This document shows, one piece after another, positions 9,406 through 21,407 of a DNA stretch of 64,000 nucleotides. The DNA lies in assembly GCA_921293015.1 (NCBI GenBank), contig OV121081.1, positions 53,221,877-53,285,876 on the forward strand, written 5' to 3'. This stretch comes from Phorcus lineatus. Lineage: Eukaryota > Mollusca > Gastropoda > Trochida > Trochidae. The position numbers were made by a program, and so were the translations under genes. A model generated the notes under the pieces. It was not told the DNA's origin. It made no database searches and saw only the letters and a program-made list of their open reading frames with translations. Position 1 is the first letter of the stretch; each line of letters begins with the position of its first letter.

Positions 9406-12400
9406 GAGATATACATGTTATATGATAAGACGCCGGTCCTCACGGTGATCTTGTACTGAATCTTAAGAATACACGATTTTAGAGACCTATTCTATGATAA
9501 ACTTTCAAGAGAAAATAAAGAATCAACAATTGATAGAATACATACACGTCCTATGAATAGAAGGCTATGTAAGTAAGTTTTGCAAGTGTCATTAAATTGT
9601 CTTTGATAGGCATACACTTAATTGCGTTTTAATTCAATGCAACGATTCGTGAAAGTACACCTTACACCCTGAAAGATAAGCAATATAAATATACATGGCC
9701 ATTTTCAAGAAACTGGATGAATCACTCTCAGAAATAGCCCCAAGACGTCTGTTTCTCAGCACACTCCCAAACTCTAAGCGTCATGTGCGCATGCGTCGCA
9801 CGTGTATTTATCTCTAAGGTCGACCCCCTGACCTCGTCTGACCTTAGATAGTCATCTCCTCAAAGGTAACATTAGCTAGTCTCCCGTAAACTACAAATAA
9901 CAAGAAGTACTTCTGTCCCTCGACGCATCTTCAATCTAGTACAATATTTGCTTTATAATCTTCCTCGCCTCTGACCCGCAGCTGACCCCTGGTCTGAGTG
10001 GGGTGATGTCCAGCACAGGTACAGTATCCCTACTGACCCTATTGTAAGCCAGGCCTCAAATGAAAGGTTGCCTCCTTGATAGATAATAGCATGGTATGTT
10101 ACCCCTTGGGGCTTTGGAAACGCAAACACTATAAGATAATGGGGAAGAATTATATGTTGTACTTTACCTACACATTTGTTTGGCTTCTGGTCAACCTTTA
10201 GCTTCACCTTCGTTGTTTGCGAAGACAAACAGAGAAATCGTCGACTTTCTGAATTATATGATTGTTTTTATCTTTAATCATCATGAAAGTTTAATGCACC
10301 GTTTCCATATATTAAATGAAGAAATTTACAACGGGAGCGCCTACATAATGATTTTTCAAGATCGCGACTATGTTAAAAATGCAACAAATTCCTTTTAGAA
10401 TAAAGTACAATGAAATAAGTTTGATCTCATATCTTGAATGTTGGTGCAAGGGCTACATGCAACCATGTTATATCGTGATCTTACTAGTTGCGTACAATTT
10501 ATTTACTCTTAAAAAACCACACCATCATAGTCAGACAAAACTAAGCACTGACCGTAAAATTGGCTTACCCGACCAACGCGCTTTGACGTGGCTATCTGAA
10601 TGGCATGTATTCTTAAGTTATTTTCGTCAAAATTATTTTTACTAAACTTTTTACTACTAAAGTAATGATAGAAATGAACACCATTTGAAATATGTAGTGG
10701 GAAGACGTCAGAATGAAACTATAGAACACTATTAACTACCTCTGACAAATTCCGGGACAATAGGAAATTATGAAGATATTCTTAGTGAACATTTCAAGAC
10801 GATGTTCTAATACATTAAGTATACCCGACGTGATACATTCACTTTGGTGAAACCATGTAGTATTGGAAAAGTCACTAATCACATAATGTATTTATATCCT
10901 TCCAGAAAGTCATATAAGTGAAAGTTATTCCACGCGCTGTACTAGTCTCAGCTGATAGGCTGGTGTCACGTATATTCGAAAAGTTATCTGTCACAGAATG
11001 TCTTCCTGTTGTGAAGATGGGCAGATGTTCTCGGCGCTGGCATTCATAAGAGCATCCTTGAACCAAAACCTTTACTATGACACTACTATGGTTTCTTTTA
11101 AGACTGGGACAAATAGTTAATCTTCTTATTCTAAGATACTGAATTAAATCTTCGAAAAGTATCTGGAATTGTATGCATACGTAAATCAGGATTTTTGGAT
11201 GAAAATATTTTTTAAAGAAGATATTCTACACTCTTATCAGGAAAGGTCTGCTCTTTATCAAATGAACATTGTCAAGCATATTAAGAGATACATATAGACT
11301 TCTAAACGATGTCCCGTGTTATACCATTCTTATGAATAGAGAGTTTGTTTAGTTATGAGTCACGAGTTCGATGACATTTATGGGACTAGGTTAGTGTATT
11401 AAAACATATTTCACGTTAACCTTTAAGAAGTCATATTCAAAGTGCATTGTGTGCACCACTTCGCTAATAATCAACTTAACTACATAAATTCTCAACTATA
11501 TTGACACCACAACTTTCATTCGTAACCAATATATCGAGATGGCATCAGTCAGCTATCTAAATCATCGCAGAACCGTGTTCATTCCAGAAATGTCACGTAG
11601 TACATTTTTATTGATACACAAAATATAGAGAAGCCTATTCCTAGGTATGACATCATGGATTGAAAACAGATTACAGTTCTTTATTCATAATAAGTCAATC
11701 ACCAAAGGCTTGAGAAGTTTATCTTACCGTTTGGAGACCATTATCCTTACCTGTATTAATCTATATTATATAATTTATGTTATATATATGCTATCATTTT
11801 GACATTATTAGGTCGTTTAAATAAAGTACAATTTCTGAGGAATTTTTCTTAAAATCAATTTTCTCATTCTTAAATGAAACATAATCTTCTCTCATAAACC
11901 TGTTTGTCTAGATTATAACTCTCTTATATCACACTTCTTGTTTTTCAACAGCACTTTTTTTTATTTGTATACCTGTGTTTTAAAATAAAAGGAATCGACC
12001 TTCAACGTTTGAATTAAAAAAAAACATTTCCTGTTTTTACGATGTAATATACCTGTTTGTATGTATCTTGTTTGTGCAGTAACTTACACGGGAGCGCCTA
12101 CATAATGAGATAAATAGAGATTAAGTTAAACAATTTTACGGTAGCCAATCAGATTCTTTGCTTTTGGTCTATAAACAGATATATCAATGACGCTGGTTGA
12201 GATTAGATTCCCTGAAGACAGCAGATGTTTGTAACAGTATGTCCACCCACTATTTCCCACTGCTATTTCTAACATTTTATTCTCGGGTGAAAAACAAATA
12301 CCTACTTTTTGCCTCCCTGTGCAGAGGTTCTAATGCACATGGTTTTACTGAAAGTGCAGCGACCCCTTCCTGAGCCTGACGTTCGTTTGCGGTAAAGCGT

Positions 12401-12479
12401 CGGTGAATATCGTACCACACGGAACATCAGACTAGAGCAATGGTTTTGGGAATTATCAAACAAGTATATTCATATTGTA
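9406..12479. other. Unassigned DNA with one shared 21-mer
   Basis: No gene is recognised. A minus-strand frame of 91 codons at 9953-10228 looks partly protein-like but matches nothing I know. An identical 21-mer occurs at 10331-10351 and 12088-12108 (core GGGAGCGCCTACATAATG), pointing to a further dispersed repeat whose limits I cannot define. Confidence 0.45.
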
Positions 12480-12630
12480 AATAGAGAATACTATACAACC
12501 TTCCATTTAATACTATTTTTATATTTTTATCAAAGGAGTTAACGTTTCAGAATAAAACAAGCGAAAGCGAGTTTGATATCAAATCATTTACGAGTTTCAT
12601 GTATATAGTATTCAGTGGAGGGAAGTTTAG
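12480..12630 (+). repeat. Dispersed repeat family R1, copy 1
   Basis: The order of short motifs here (ACAACCTTCCATTTAATACT, then ACAAGCGAAAGCGAGTTTGA, then CAAATCAT, then GGAAGTTTA) is repeated at 43981-44130. Partial matches lie at 13457-13515 and, on the other strand, at 35683-35785. The family looks like a short non-autonomous element, but no target duplication is clear. Confidence 0.6.
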
Positions 12631-13456
12631 GTCAAGCATTGTCGACGGTGTGCATAAACTGTATTTTGGCTACCATTGCGACGGTTATGTTAACATATGT
12701 GCAGCGGTATTACACTGTTTTGAAATTGCCGTTTATTCATAACACTGCATTATCTTACACGATTATAACTCTCTTCTCCCTGTGGGCACAAAATGTGATT
12801 TATCAGACCTGTATAGAATTTAACACATTTTTGTATTTTGTTGGTGTATAGAACAGTATTCTTAAAAGGGACAAAATTCATTGCGATTTGTAGAATTTGA
12901 AATAAAATGTTAACAAGCAAATAGAATGTGGTCTAATGTCTGTAGTGACCTTGAAAAAGATTTCAAGGTCCTAATATCAACTGGTGTTTGCACACCTCCT
13001 AAGTTAAGGCTCTAGCCAAATTTGGAGACGTTAGGTGCAGCGGTTACATGAGTTATTGCGTTAACAAGAGGGTCTGCGAAGTTGGCAACCGGTTCCCAGT
13101 TCCCATTTCCTTATTCAAATTGTAAAGTTCTGAACAAGGGAAGTCCGCGGTGACTTAATAAAGTGACTTGGTGAAGTAAAGTCACCACTATCGACCGGCG
13201 TCTGCGTGATCCCACACTGGAAGATGTCATTTTCTATTCGCCTGTATAAGACACTACAGTGTCACATTTAAGTAGTGTAATATTGCTGCGCGGATGCCGT
13301 CACAAGTGTGTGTAGTTCACAATGTTAATTCCGCCGCCATAATTGTATGTAGTTATGAGGTCACAATGGTAATTCCGCGGTCACAATGGCAGCAGACCCG
13401 CTGAAATCATAGTTTTGACACAGTGATGGCAATTGCGTTTGAGTGATGTCAGCTAG
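12631..13456. other. Unassigned, possibly the body of R1; short internal repeats
   Basis: Positions 12690-12760 and the reverse strand of 13255-13300 both resemble the stretch CAGCAATATTACACTACTTT at 44205-44225, so related sequence seems to extend beyond R1 copy 1. TCACAATGTTAATTCCGC and TCACAATGGTAATTCCGC occur near 13318 and 13362, and TCACAATGGCAGC follows near 13382. Confidence 0.4.
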
Positions 13457-13515
13457 TGAAAAATAGAATACTGAACGACCTTCGAGTTAATACCATTTTA
13501 TAAATGTCGTGAATG
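13457..13515 (+). repeat. R1 family, partial copy 2
   Basis: GAATACTGAACGACCTTCGA followed by GTTAATACCATTTTATAAA matches the left part of the R1 family. The right part is absent. Confidence 0.5.
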
Positions 13516-15110
13516 AAGTCATATGTTACTTCGAAATCGTGTTCTATCTTTATTGCTTCTGCTTTGCCGGACATATCTGAGCATCCCACATGTGGAGAAA
13601 TAGTTTGGAAGGCTCGGTTTGAAAATTCTTCAAATTGTACATTTACCTTTCACTGCAGCCATGATTCAGGATGAGGTACCAAGGCTATCAGCATCATTAA
13701 ACACTGAAAATGAGATGGAAAATATATATGAAAGAGACACATTGTATTCGAACACAAAACAACCTGATCGTTGAAAATATCAGTTTGACACTTTAAGATC
13801 GTATTTTCCATCATTTATGACACTGAGTCAGTTTAATCATATTATATTCCCATGCGTCATCACTAGTTTAGGTGGATTATAAACGATCCTTAGTAACTCT
13901 TTAAATTGATCAGAATAGCATTTTCCTTCAACTCACTGAAGAATCGACAACGCGGGTTTAAATTCATTATCTTATATATAAGTATGACCTTACATTCGGT
14001 ATTGATATCGATATTTTATTTGATACTTCAAGTTAATATCCTCAGGCATTCGTTATCTGATTTCTACAAAATTTTATCATGGTCATTCTCATAAAGATAT
14101 CAAACAAGCCCTTAAAACCAAATTAGATAAGTACACAGCCCGAACCTGAGATTCAATTGGTATACGACCCCTATTCACCTTTATACGATAGGCCAGGTTC
14201 TAAAAGAATTTCAAGATACCTATAAATCATGTTAAAGACAGAAAAATCGTAAAAGTGTAAGTCTTCATGTTTGACATCTTATTTTAGACATTCCTTAGAG
14301 CCACGGTTATGTCATGACACTCTTAAACATTACGACAGTACAAGAAGGTCTAACCCACGGCTTAAAGGGACAGTTGCATTTTATTTGGGAAAGATTTATT
14401 CCTTCAAATTGTCCTCATTAACATGAGTTAATGCCAAATTTAGTATCTTCACATGGTCAATACATCTCGTAACTCAACCCGATCATCAGCTGTCGTAGAG
14501 GAAATACTCAAGAAACAAGCAAAAACTACCAGAGACCTTTTTTTCGTGAACGCCTCTTAATTATATATAATCAATTAGGGTAGGGAAATGGATTTGCAAA
14601 GCTTAACAGATCACTCTATTTATCTAAAAAAATGTGCTAGTGTCCTTTTAATGTTCGGACACTTTACATCACCCTTGGTTTTTTCATCAGGAACGTGGGT
14701 ACTGACCCTCAATGACTGAGGATAGTTCAGGGTAGTTCTGGATATCAGTAAATCTCGAATATTTGTTGCATCCTTGATTGTCAGTAATTACAACAAACTA
14801 TGTTTAGATTACTAAACTACTATCAAACAATTAATTCAGTTATGTTTAAGGTAAAATTTATTGAATATTTTCTTTAACATAACCAAATACTGAGATTTTA
14901 ACGTTTCTCTTCTGAAAACTATTACACGAATTTTTAGTAAAATTATCTTTAGACTGTTTTATGAAGGTTTGACACATATTGTTATACTGAAACAGTTACA
15001 TTATCTCATTATCTAATGAAACGTTTACATATTTGACACCAAACGAGGCAATTAGAATTGTAGCTCAGAAATGGCCCCTGAATCCATTTTCATACCATAA
15101 ATCGATTACA
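13516..15110. other. Unassigned AT-rich DNA
   Basis: No gene or defined repeat is seen. The left end of the Tc1-like relic that follows may reach into the last part of this stretch, but I cannot find its terminal repeat. Confidence 0.5.
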
Positions 15111-15530
15111 ATGCCAAGTTTAACAGAAGGAGAGCGGGAAATGGCCATATATTGCAAACTGGATCGTCTGACGGAGACGTGGCTGCTGCATTCGGCTGTT
15201 ATCGTCTCACTATTCTAAGGTTTCGAAGGCGCATACAGCAGACTGGAACAACACAAGACCGACGTAGAAGCAGGAGACCACCGGCTACTACCCCAATAAG
15301 AGAGGTACCTTCGTCAACTTCACCACGAGAACAGATTTCATACAGCCACATCGTCAGATAAAGCACTCCTAATCAGTCCACAGACGGTGACTCCGTGTAG
15401 CAAGAGAGCGACGTTACACTTCCTCAAAACTAACAACGTTCAAATATGTCTTAGCCTGTCGGATCTCCGGACAGGAATCCCATTGATCACCTCTAAGATT
15501 ACATTGATCGAATGAAAAGGCCACGATAGC
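15111..15530 (+). pseudogene. Tc1-like transposase relic, internally deleted
   Basis: Tc1-type transposases cut and paste their own element, using an N-terminal helix-turn-helix domain and a C-terminal DDE domain. The N-terminal part is clear: MPSLTEGERE from 15111, then DVAAAFGCYRLTILRFRRR in another frame, then TGTTQDRRRSRRPPATTP, the usual second helix-turn-helix and its arginine-rich tail. A third frame carries RYLRQLHHENRF, matching the conserved segment after it. Near 15465-15515 the C-terminal motif SPDRNPIDHL, a stop, then DYIDRMKR matches the family's SPDxNPIEHxWDxxxR, with the Trp codon replaced by TAA. The catalytic core between is missing. At least two frameshifts, one stop and a large deletion make it dead. 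Terminal repeats were not found. Confidence 0.8.
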
Positions 15531-15998
15531 TGTAACCACATACATGTACACGTCACTAACATATTGTTTCATAAATGGGGGATTGGAGAAAGATATCACC
15601 TACTTTCATAAGAAGACTGACGTTTTCTGTGAGGCGCAGAGTTCAAGCATGTTTGAATGTCAACATCTGCTAAATACTAATTAAAGACAGTATGTCATTA
15701 AGCTCATGATTATTCAAAGCCTTTTTTTTGTAAATGATCGAAAATATGACAATCAACCACACCCATGAACTATTTCCATTGAATTCTTAAGTTTATTCTT
15801 TTAGGGGGAACACAATAAACCAAGTTACATATCTTTTGATGATATTTAAGTCTAAAGAGGTGCAACATTTCTTTCGGCGTTTACTTTGCAAATATAGATT
15901 AATGCTTTAAAAATTCAAAGTGAATATATTGTTCATTATAAAATTTTCAGATTCTCATTTTGAAAGTTCATACGTTCAAAGCCTTTTAGATTGAACAA
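15531..15998. other. Unassigned DNA
   Basis: Nothing recognised. It may include the eroded right end of the Tc1-like relic. Confidence 0.45.
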
Positions 15999-17020
15999 GA
16001 TATGCGCAAGTCGATTGTCTGCACATCAAAAAGCAGTATCTAGTCGAAAATTAGAAACGTCGTATAAACTTCCATGTTCGACTGGATGCTTGTTCATAAA
16101 CAGGAGGAAGTTGTTTGGCTTCAGTATTTGATTTCAATACGTATGAGAGTTGCCAAATCAGGGACAAGCCTTGTGAGACACACGCTTTAAACATAAGACA
16201 ACACAGCAACGTAGGAGTTAGTTTTAGGCAGCAGTACGTGATTAGTATTCTTCAGACGAGCATACTCAACACAATCGCAGAGCCACACTAGAGTGAGGAA
16301 AACTTTAAACTTATCCATCAATGATTTTCTCCCGTCACAGGATCCCTGAGACGCGTTGCTTGATCGTCGTACTACTATTAAAATAGGATCTTTTTAATTT
16401 GTTGTGTATAAACAGAATCGACGATTTGCACAGGTAAAACTACAGAAGACAATTTGAAAGTTAAGCCTGATTTACCGGATGGTTGCCCTGTCTACAATTT
16501 TCTAAGAAAGTCATACATAAAAAGATATTTCCTTGTCCATCCAAACCTTTTCAAGTTCGTTGAATTGTTGAAAAATCTGCAAAATCTGTCCATGTTTGTT
16601 TACTATGCAATGTTATTTAGATAAGACTTTATCAAGAAACATGATATAAATTACACTTAAATGTGTTGTCAAGTTAATGTTTAGCACCCAAGCGTGTACA
16701 TATCAACATATGTAAGTATTGTACTACAGGCCTGTGGCCTGTCAGTACCTGAAATAAATTTAATTGATATAATGCTATGAATCATCAACGTGCTGAAGAT
16801 AATGAAATTTGCGTCGCATATCCTCGTTTAATGCATGAACATCATGTACAAACACTTTTGTTGATAGCGTCCTGAATAAATGAAATAAAGCATGATATTG
16901 ACACAAGATGGTTGTTAGTTTTGCCAGTTCGCCTTAGCCAGTTATCGGAGTCTTGTTCTAGGCATATAAATAGATGAATAGGTCCGATTCCACCTGCCAA
17001 AGGTCTCAATAGTTATTTAT
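15999..17020 (+). repeat. Diverged dispersed repeat R2, long copy
   Basis: Three segments recur in the same order at 56398-56732. They are 15999-16062 (ending TTAGAAACGTC), 16154-16190 (core ATCAGGGACAAGCC) and 16985-17020 (TTCCACCTGCCAAAGGT, then TAGTTATTT). Between segments two and three this copy is about 690 bp longer than the other, so it has gained an insertion or the other has lost sequence. No coding capacity is seen. Confidence 0.5.
16721..16748. other. Compact hairpin
   Basis: ACAGGCC-TGT-GGCCTGT forms a perfect 7-bp stem with a 3-nt loop. The stem extends outward as GTACT/AGTAC across a single bulge. It lies inside the long R2 copy. Role unknown. Confidence 0.6.
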
Positions 17021-17432
17021 GTCTGGGTTTGTTGTAACAAGGTCATGTGATACAAACCTTTCATGCATTTCTATTAAGAATTACATTAAATGGGCACGTG
17101 ATGATTTTACACAATGTATAACAACTTTGTAGAATTATTAAACATCGATATTTTTTATGGGTGAGAAATAAGGATGTTTTCACTCTATTGCAGTTCTCAG
17201 GATTGATTTCTACGAAACGAGTGCACGTATCTGTTACTGTTAATTACCCGAACAGACGTAATACACACATTCATACGAGTTTCGTGATAGTCATATGGCA
17301 AACTTTCTAGTTTAATGATTTTTGAATACTTTTTGTTGTCTCTTTTATTTTGTTCTGATAAGAAAAAACTAAAAAAACACTTTCAACCCCGCTACATTGA
17401 CGTCAAGCATCAGGTTATGACGTGACGGACGG
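17021..17432. other. Unassigned DNA
   Basis: No gene is seen. TGACGTCA lies at 17398-17405, just before the 35-bp duplication. Confidence 0.5.
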
Positions 17433-17502
17433 CAATACAGACGACCTCGTGCAAAGTCATTTTCCGCCAATACAGACGACATCGTGCAAAGTCATTTTCC
17501 GC
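17433..17502. repeat. 35-bp tandem duplication
   Basis: Two adjacent 35-bp units (17433-17467, 17468-17502) begin CAATACAGACGAC, end CATTTTCCGC and differ at one base. The near identity implies a recent event. Confidence 0.9.
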
Positions 17503-18131
17503 TAGGCATTTACTACTTAAACTTCTTTTTTACTTACATATAAAACTTGGTAATATTGATTTTTCATGTTGAAATCCGTTTTTAGCAGATGTTATGTCAT
17601 TTGTCGCCTTTTGCCATTAACTTCCTTAAAAAGCACCATTGCACATTCCTTTCACTTAATATGTGTCTCAATGTATGCAGTTCACTAAGTGCATCTTTAT
17701 GGGGAGATACGACATCCATTATATTTAGAATTATATACACGTATACATACATTTCAATTCTAAAGTTTAAATTAAAAGTCAATATGAATTAATGCTACTA
17801 CGTGTGAACCACAATATGGGCGAAGCTTTGTTTTTGCAAGCACTTCTAAAACCTAACATTTTGACATACTCTTCCTCCGTTAACTTGCGTAAGGTGTTTA
17901 ATCGTCCAGCATCGTGGTTATTGCCAATTTAGATATGTGATGTATCGAGGTAGATTCTGTGGTTATGACTCTATACATAATTCCCTATTCTATATGTTCA
18001 TCCATGTTGTCAATCAAAGTTACATGCATATACAGGAAAGCTGTAAGAATCAAATGTTGAGCCTTTTAAATCATTGAAATTTTAACTATTCTGTGCATAA
18101 CCAAGTCGTGTACCCGTGGAAATTCATCTGA
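17503..18131. other. Unassigned DNA
   Basis: Overlapping frames on both strands (17589-17792) are composition-driven. No feature is recognised. Confidence 0.5.
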
Positions 18132-18458
18132 TTGAAATATGTACATTTGTCATGTTATTTTCTCTCCATTGTTTTAGACATATTAAACATGAGAACGACA
18201 CTTACATGTATTAGTAACAGTGTGTCCAAGGTTAGTTATGAGCTTAGGCTTTGCGAAGCACTGTGGTCGTATAGCAAATTCAAAACAAAGATGGCCAAAA
18301 AAACAACCCTGATAAACTTTATCAATTATGTTAAAACATTGAAAGATTTCATTGCATATGTTTACTCAATACTAGCTGGTTTAGGAATCGTCGTCAGTGT
18401 CATGTCTCATGTAGTCCTGTTTCATGACTGTGTAAATAAGATCCTTGATACAGTCTAG
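18132..18458 (+). CDS. Unrecognised 108-codon frame
   Basis: This is one of the longer frames in the window that is not explained by a repeat. It begins with a hydrophobic stretch (SCYFLSIVLDIL) and has a second one near the C-terminus (SILAGLGIVVSVMSHVVLF) that could span a membrane, with a lysine-rich segment between. I recognise no family, and no clear splice or polyadenylation context was found. It may be a chance frame in AT-rich DNA. Confidence 0.15.
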   Translation: MKYVHLSCYFLSIVLDILNMRTTLTCISNSVSKVSYELRLCEALWSYSKFKTKMAKKTTLINFINYVKTLKDFIAYVYSILAGLGIVVSVMSHVVLFHDCVNKILDTV

Positions 18459-18950
18459 GTCCTCATTCAGCAAGGCTAGATTTGACTGCATACACAATGA
18501 AATGGACAACCTCAAAAAAATAATATTATGGATGAAGTAACAGTAAGTTATTAAAATATTTCACAGACTCAATTCTAATCCATTTCGAAGAGTTTCAGTC
18601 TTTTAGCCGCGATTATCCTTCAAATTAATCTACGTCAAACATTACGTTGTACCTTTTTTATGAAAACACGGCGCTCGTCTTTTAACTGACATTACTATAG
18701 GAGCATTAGTTCTGATGTTTCATGTGGTGAAAATAAACTATTCTTGCGATAGCAAAAATCTATATTTGTGGAAAAAATCATGGTGCACTAGAAAACAAAC
18801 CACAGTTAATGTTTTTAACATGTCCTACTGTATAGAAAACAATTAGTTCAACCATTCTCAGATAGTTTCATTGACTGGACGTCTAGATGTCTCCATTATC
18901 GATGAGAAGATAAATACAATACCAATCCCTTTTCTCTTTATGCTAAGAAA
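18459..18950. other. Unassigned DNA
   Basis: Nothing recognised. Confidence 0.5.
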
Positions 18951-19165
18951 TTCGTAGGCGTGCAGATTAATGATCAGAATTTTGTAGGCGTGCAGATTAA
19001 TGATCAGAATTTCGTAGGCGTGCATTTTAATGATCAGAATTTCGTAGGAGTGCACGTTAATAATCAGAATTTCGTAGGCGTGCAGGTTAATAATCAGAAC
19101 TTCGTAGGAGTGTAGATTAATGATCAGAATTTCGTAGACGTGCAGATTAATGACCAGAACTTCGT
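18951..19165. repeat. 30-bp minisatellite, seven units
   Basis: Units of exactly 30 bp start at 18951, 18981, 19011, 19041, 19071, 19101 and 19131, followed by a 5-bp partial. The first unit reads TTCGTAGGCGTGCAGATTAA followed by TGATCAGAAT; later units differ at one to four positions. Because 30 is a multiple of three, frames stay open through it on both strands, but there is no sign of a host gene around it. Confidence 0.95.
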
Positions 19166-20176
19166 TCTATCAATCTCATTGTCAGAGCATCGTAGTAGCA
19201 TACTGTTTAGAAGTTATAATCCATTTGGAACCAATATGTGCAAGCTGTCATCTCTGAAACTTCATCTTGATTGCTCTGTTAAAATATTTATCAATTTCTT
19301 AATATCAAATACAACGACAATCTGCATATGATTATCATTAGTATTATTCTGTCCTAGGTTTGTCAACATCAGAGTGAAATGAGAAATGTTAATCTTCTAT
19401 GCTAGTGTGAGTGTTTCTTATGAAACTATAATAAGCGAGATGAAAGTCGTTTATATGTCTTAATTCCTTTAATGTTCCACTTTGATATTGATAATGAGAT
19501 TGTATTTTGGTTTGTATATTTCATTATCCATGATCTTATCATAAAGAAGGTAGATCAATGCGAGGGCATCAGTAAATGACTCAGCAATTAAATAATTGCC
19601 CATATCTACTTAAATGTATCATAAACATACATGAATACTTAAATATTTAGCAGTAAAGGGTTCATTTTTGTTTCCCCCCGAAAATAGATATGCTATATAT
19701 ACTGAGCACAAGACGCCGTTTATACATAATCAGGCAAACAAATAAATCCCATGTTGAAAACTACAATTACATAACAGTACGATAAGTCTAATTATATAAA
19801 TATTTTATACTACTTCATAAAGAGTTAACTTTCAATATTTTAACTAGATCCAAAGTTGAAAAATAAAATGAAATATCTATATCTGTTAAAATAGTAAGAG
19901 ATCTCATAACTAAAATATTTTCTACTGTTTGAAAAGATATAAGAGTTTCAATATATATATACTCAATCAATATTGAAAAACATAATGCTATGATTATATC
20001 TATCAATGATAACGATGAATCAAATTACTAAAATATTAGTAGTACTAAAATATTAGTAGTACTATTTCCCTATTGTGACTCGTTGGTTAGATCCCTAAGA
20101 AATTATTTTACTTGTATTGTTTGAATACCGTACAAAATTTTTAATAAAATATTTGTATTAAGGATTAAAAGAATCA
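19166..20176. other. Unassigned AT-rich DNA with a 17-bp duplication
   Basis: ACTAAAATATTAGTAGT is repeated exactly at 20027-20043 and 20044-20060. Nothing else is defined. Confidence 0.5.
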
Positions 20177-20764
20177 TACAGGTGCATACCAAAAGTTTTC
20201 TCACATACCTTGATATACTAGAGAAATTTCATATAATTGGGATGCCTTTTAGGTATCGTAACATTGCGAGCAACAAACATATACTGTTTGAATTTAAATA
20301 CAGATGTGCAGCTCCATTCTTCTTTAAGGCAAATGTTTATCATACCCCACAATAAACCGTAACAGTTTTGGCAGGTCACTGAAGTGACCAGGGGTCAAAA
20401 TTTCGTAAACATGAATTTTCATATTTCTCTACAAAATAATTTATCAACTGCTTTAAAAATTAGTTATGTTTGTTCCTTTGCGCTAAGTCATTTGAATATC
20501 GAAATCATGGCCCCTTCTTTCCATTTCAACATGCCAAAATTTGTGGCACGAGAGACCAATTCCCTCCCAACAGAGGTAGCTGTTGGGACAGAATGCAGAG
20601 ACAGACGATCCCTAAATAAGTTCAAGAATGTAATTTTATACATGGACAATGGGTGATCCTTTTTCGGATTTGCTAAAGTTATTTTATTGACATCCAAGCT
20701 AAACCCAAATTACATGATTTTTTCACTACGATTCAGTGGTAAGTGAACAAAATATGCAGCTGTA
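20177..20764 (+). mobile_element. TA-flanked MITE family M2, copy a
   Basis: The left end TACAGGTGCATACC and right end ATGCAGCTGTA form imperfect inverted termini bounded by TA. The sequence aligns with copy c (41772-42356): GATGCC, AGGTATCGTA, a block ending TTCTTCTTTAAGGCAAATGT, then AACAGTTTTGGCAGGTCA. The middle has diverged most. The TA target and CAG-first terminus fit the Tc1/mariner superfamily, but this is inference. No transposase is encoded. Confidence 0.8.
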
Positions 20765-21407
20765 CTTCTTATTCGCTGGTGGTGGGAAGTATTATCAACA
20801 CTGTCTGCGTATTGCAAATTGAAATACTTACAAAATATGTTTTGACACTGCATTTACGTCATCGTTTTGTCATCTGATGGAAGCAAAATTATTACATCAA
20901 TGTCAATGAACCTTCGAAAAGTATTTCATGAATTCAAACCAACATTTTGTAAATTATATTTTGATAAGTCTGAATAGGATTTGGAAATAGAGTATTGTTG
21001 TTCTATTAACCAACCTAGCCTTCAGGTCAATCTAAGCTAATAATACCAGATAGCAATTCGATTGATTTAGGGCTGAGTTCTCTTCTTTAAACGTCTTTCG
21101 ATGACTATTTCAAAATAAAACCTTTACGAAGATAAACCTTAAATTGTTTTGCATTACACCTCTGTGTATCGATCCGATCACCATACACTCAACGGCAAAA
21201 GAAATTTCACCATATAAAAGCAAGATAGTTTAATCCACAATGGATGAATACAAATAACAAATAGTTGCATCATGTCTCCAGAAGCCAACTTTCAATTTTG
21301 AAACATTATTAGGTCATCCCCCCGGCATTTACCCATGAGACCGTTGGGGTGTATATATATTACATGTTCACTTCATGAAAGCGAGCAGTTTATTTCATTA
21401 CAATTTG
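20765..21407. other. Spacer between two inverted M2 copies
   Basis: No gene or repeat is recognised between the two M2 elements. Confidence 0.5.

Noticed and set aside
9953-10228. 91-codon minus-strand frame
   Set aside because: It looks partly protein-like but has no recognisable domain, splice context or conservation evidence available to me.
18951-19165. CRISPR-like regular array
   Set aside because: Units are directly adjacent with no spacers, and the genome is eukaryotic; it is a minisatellite.
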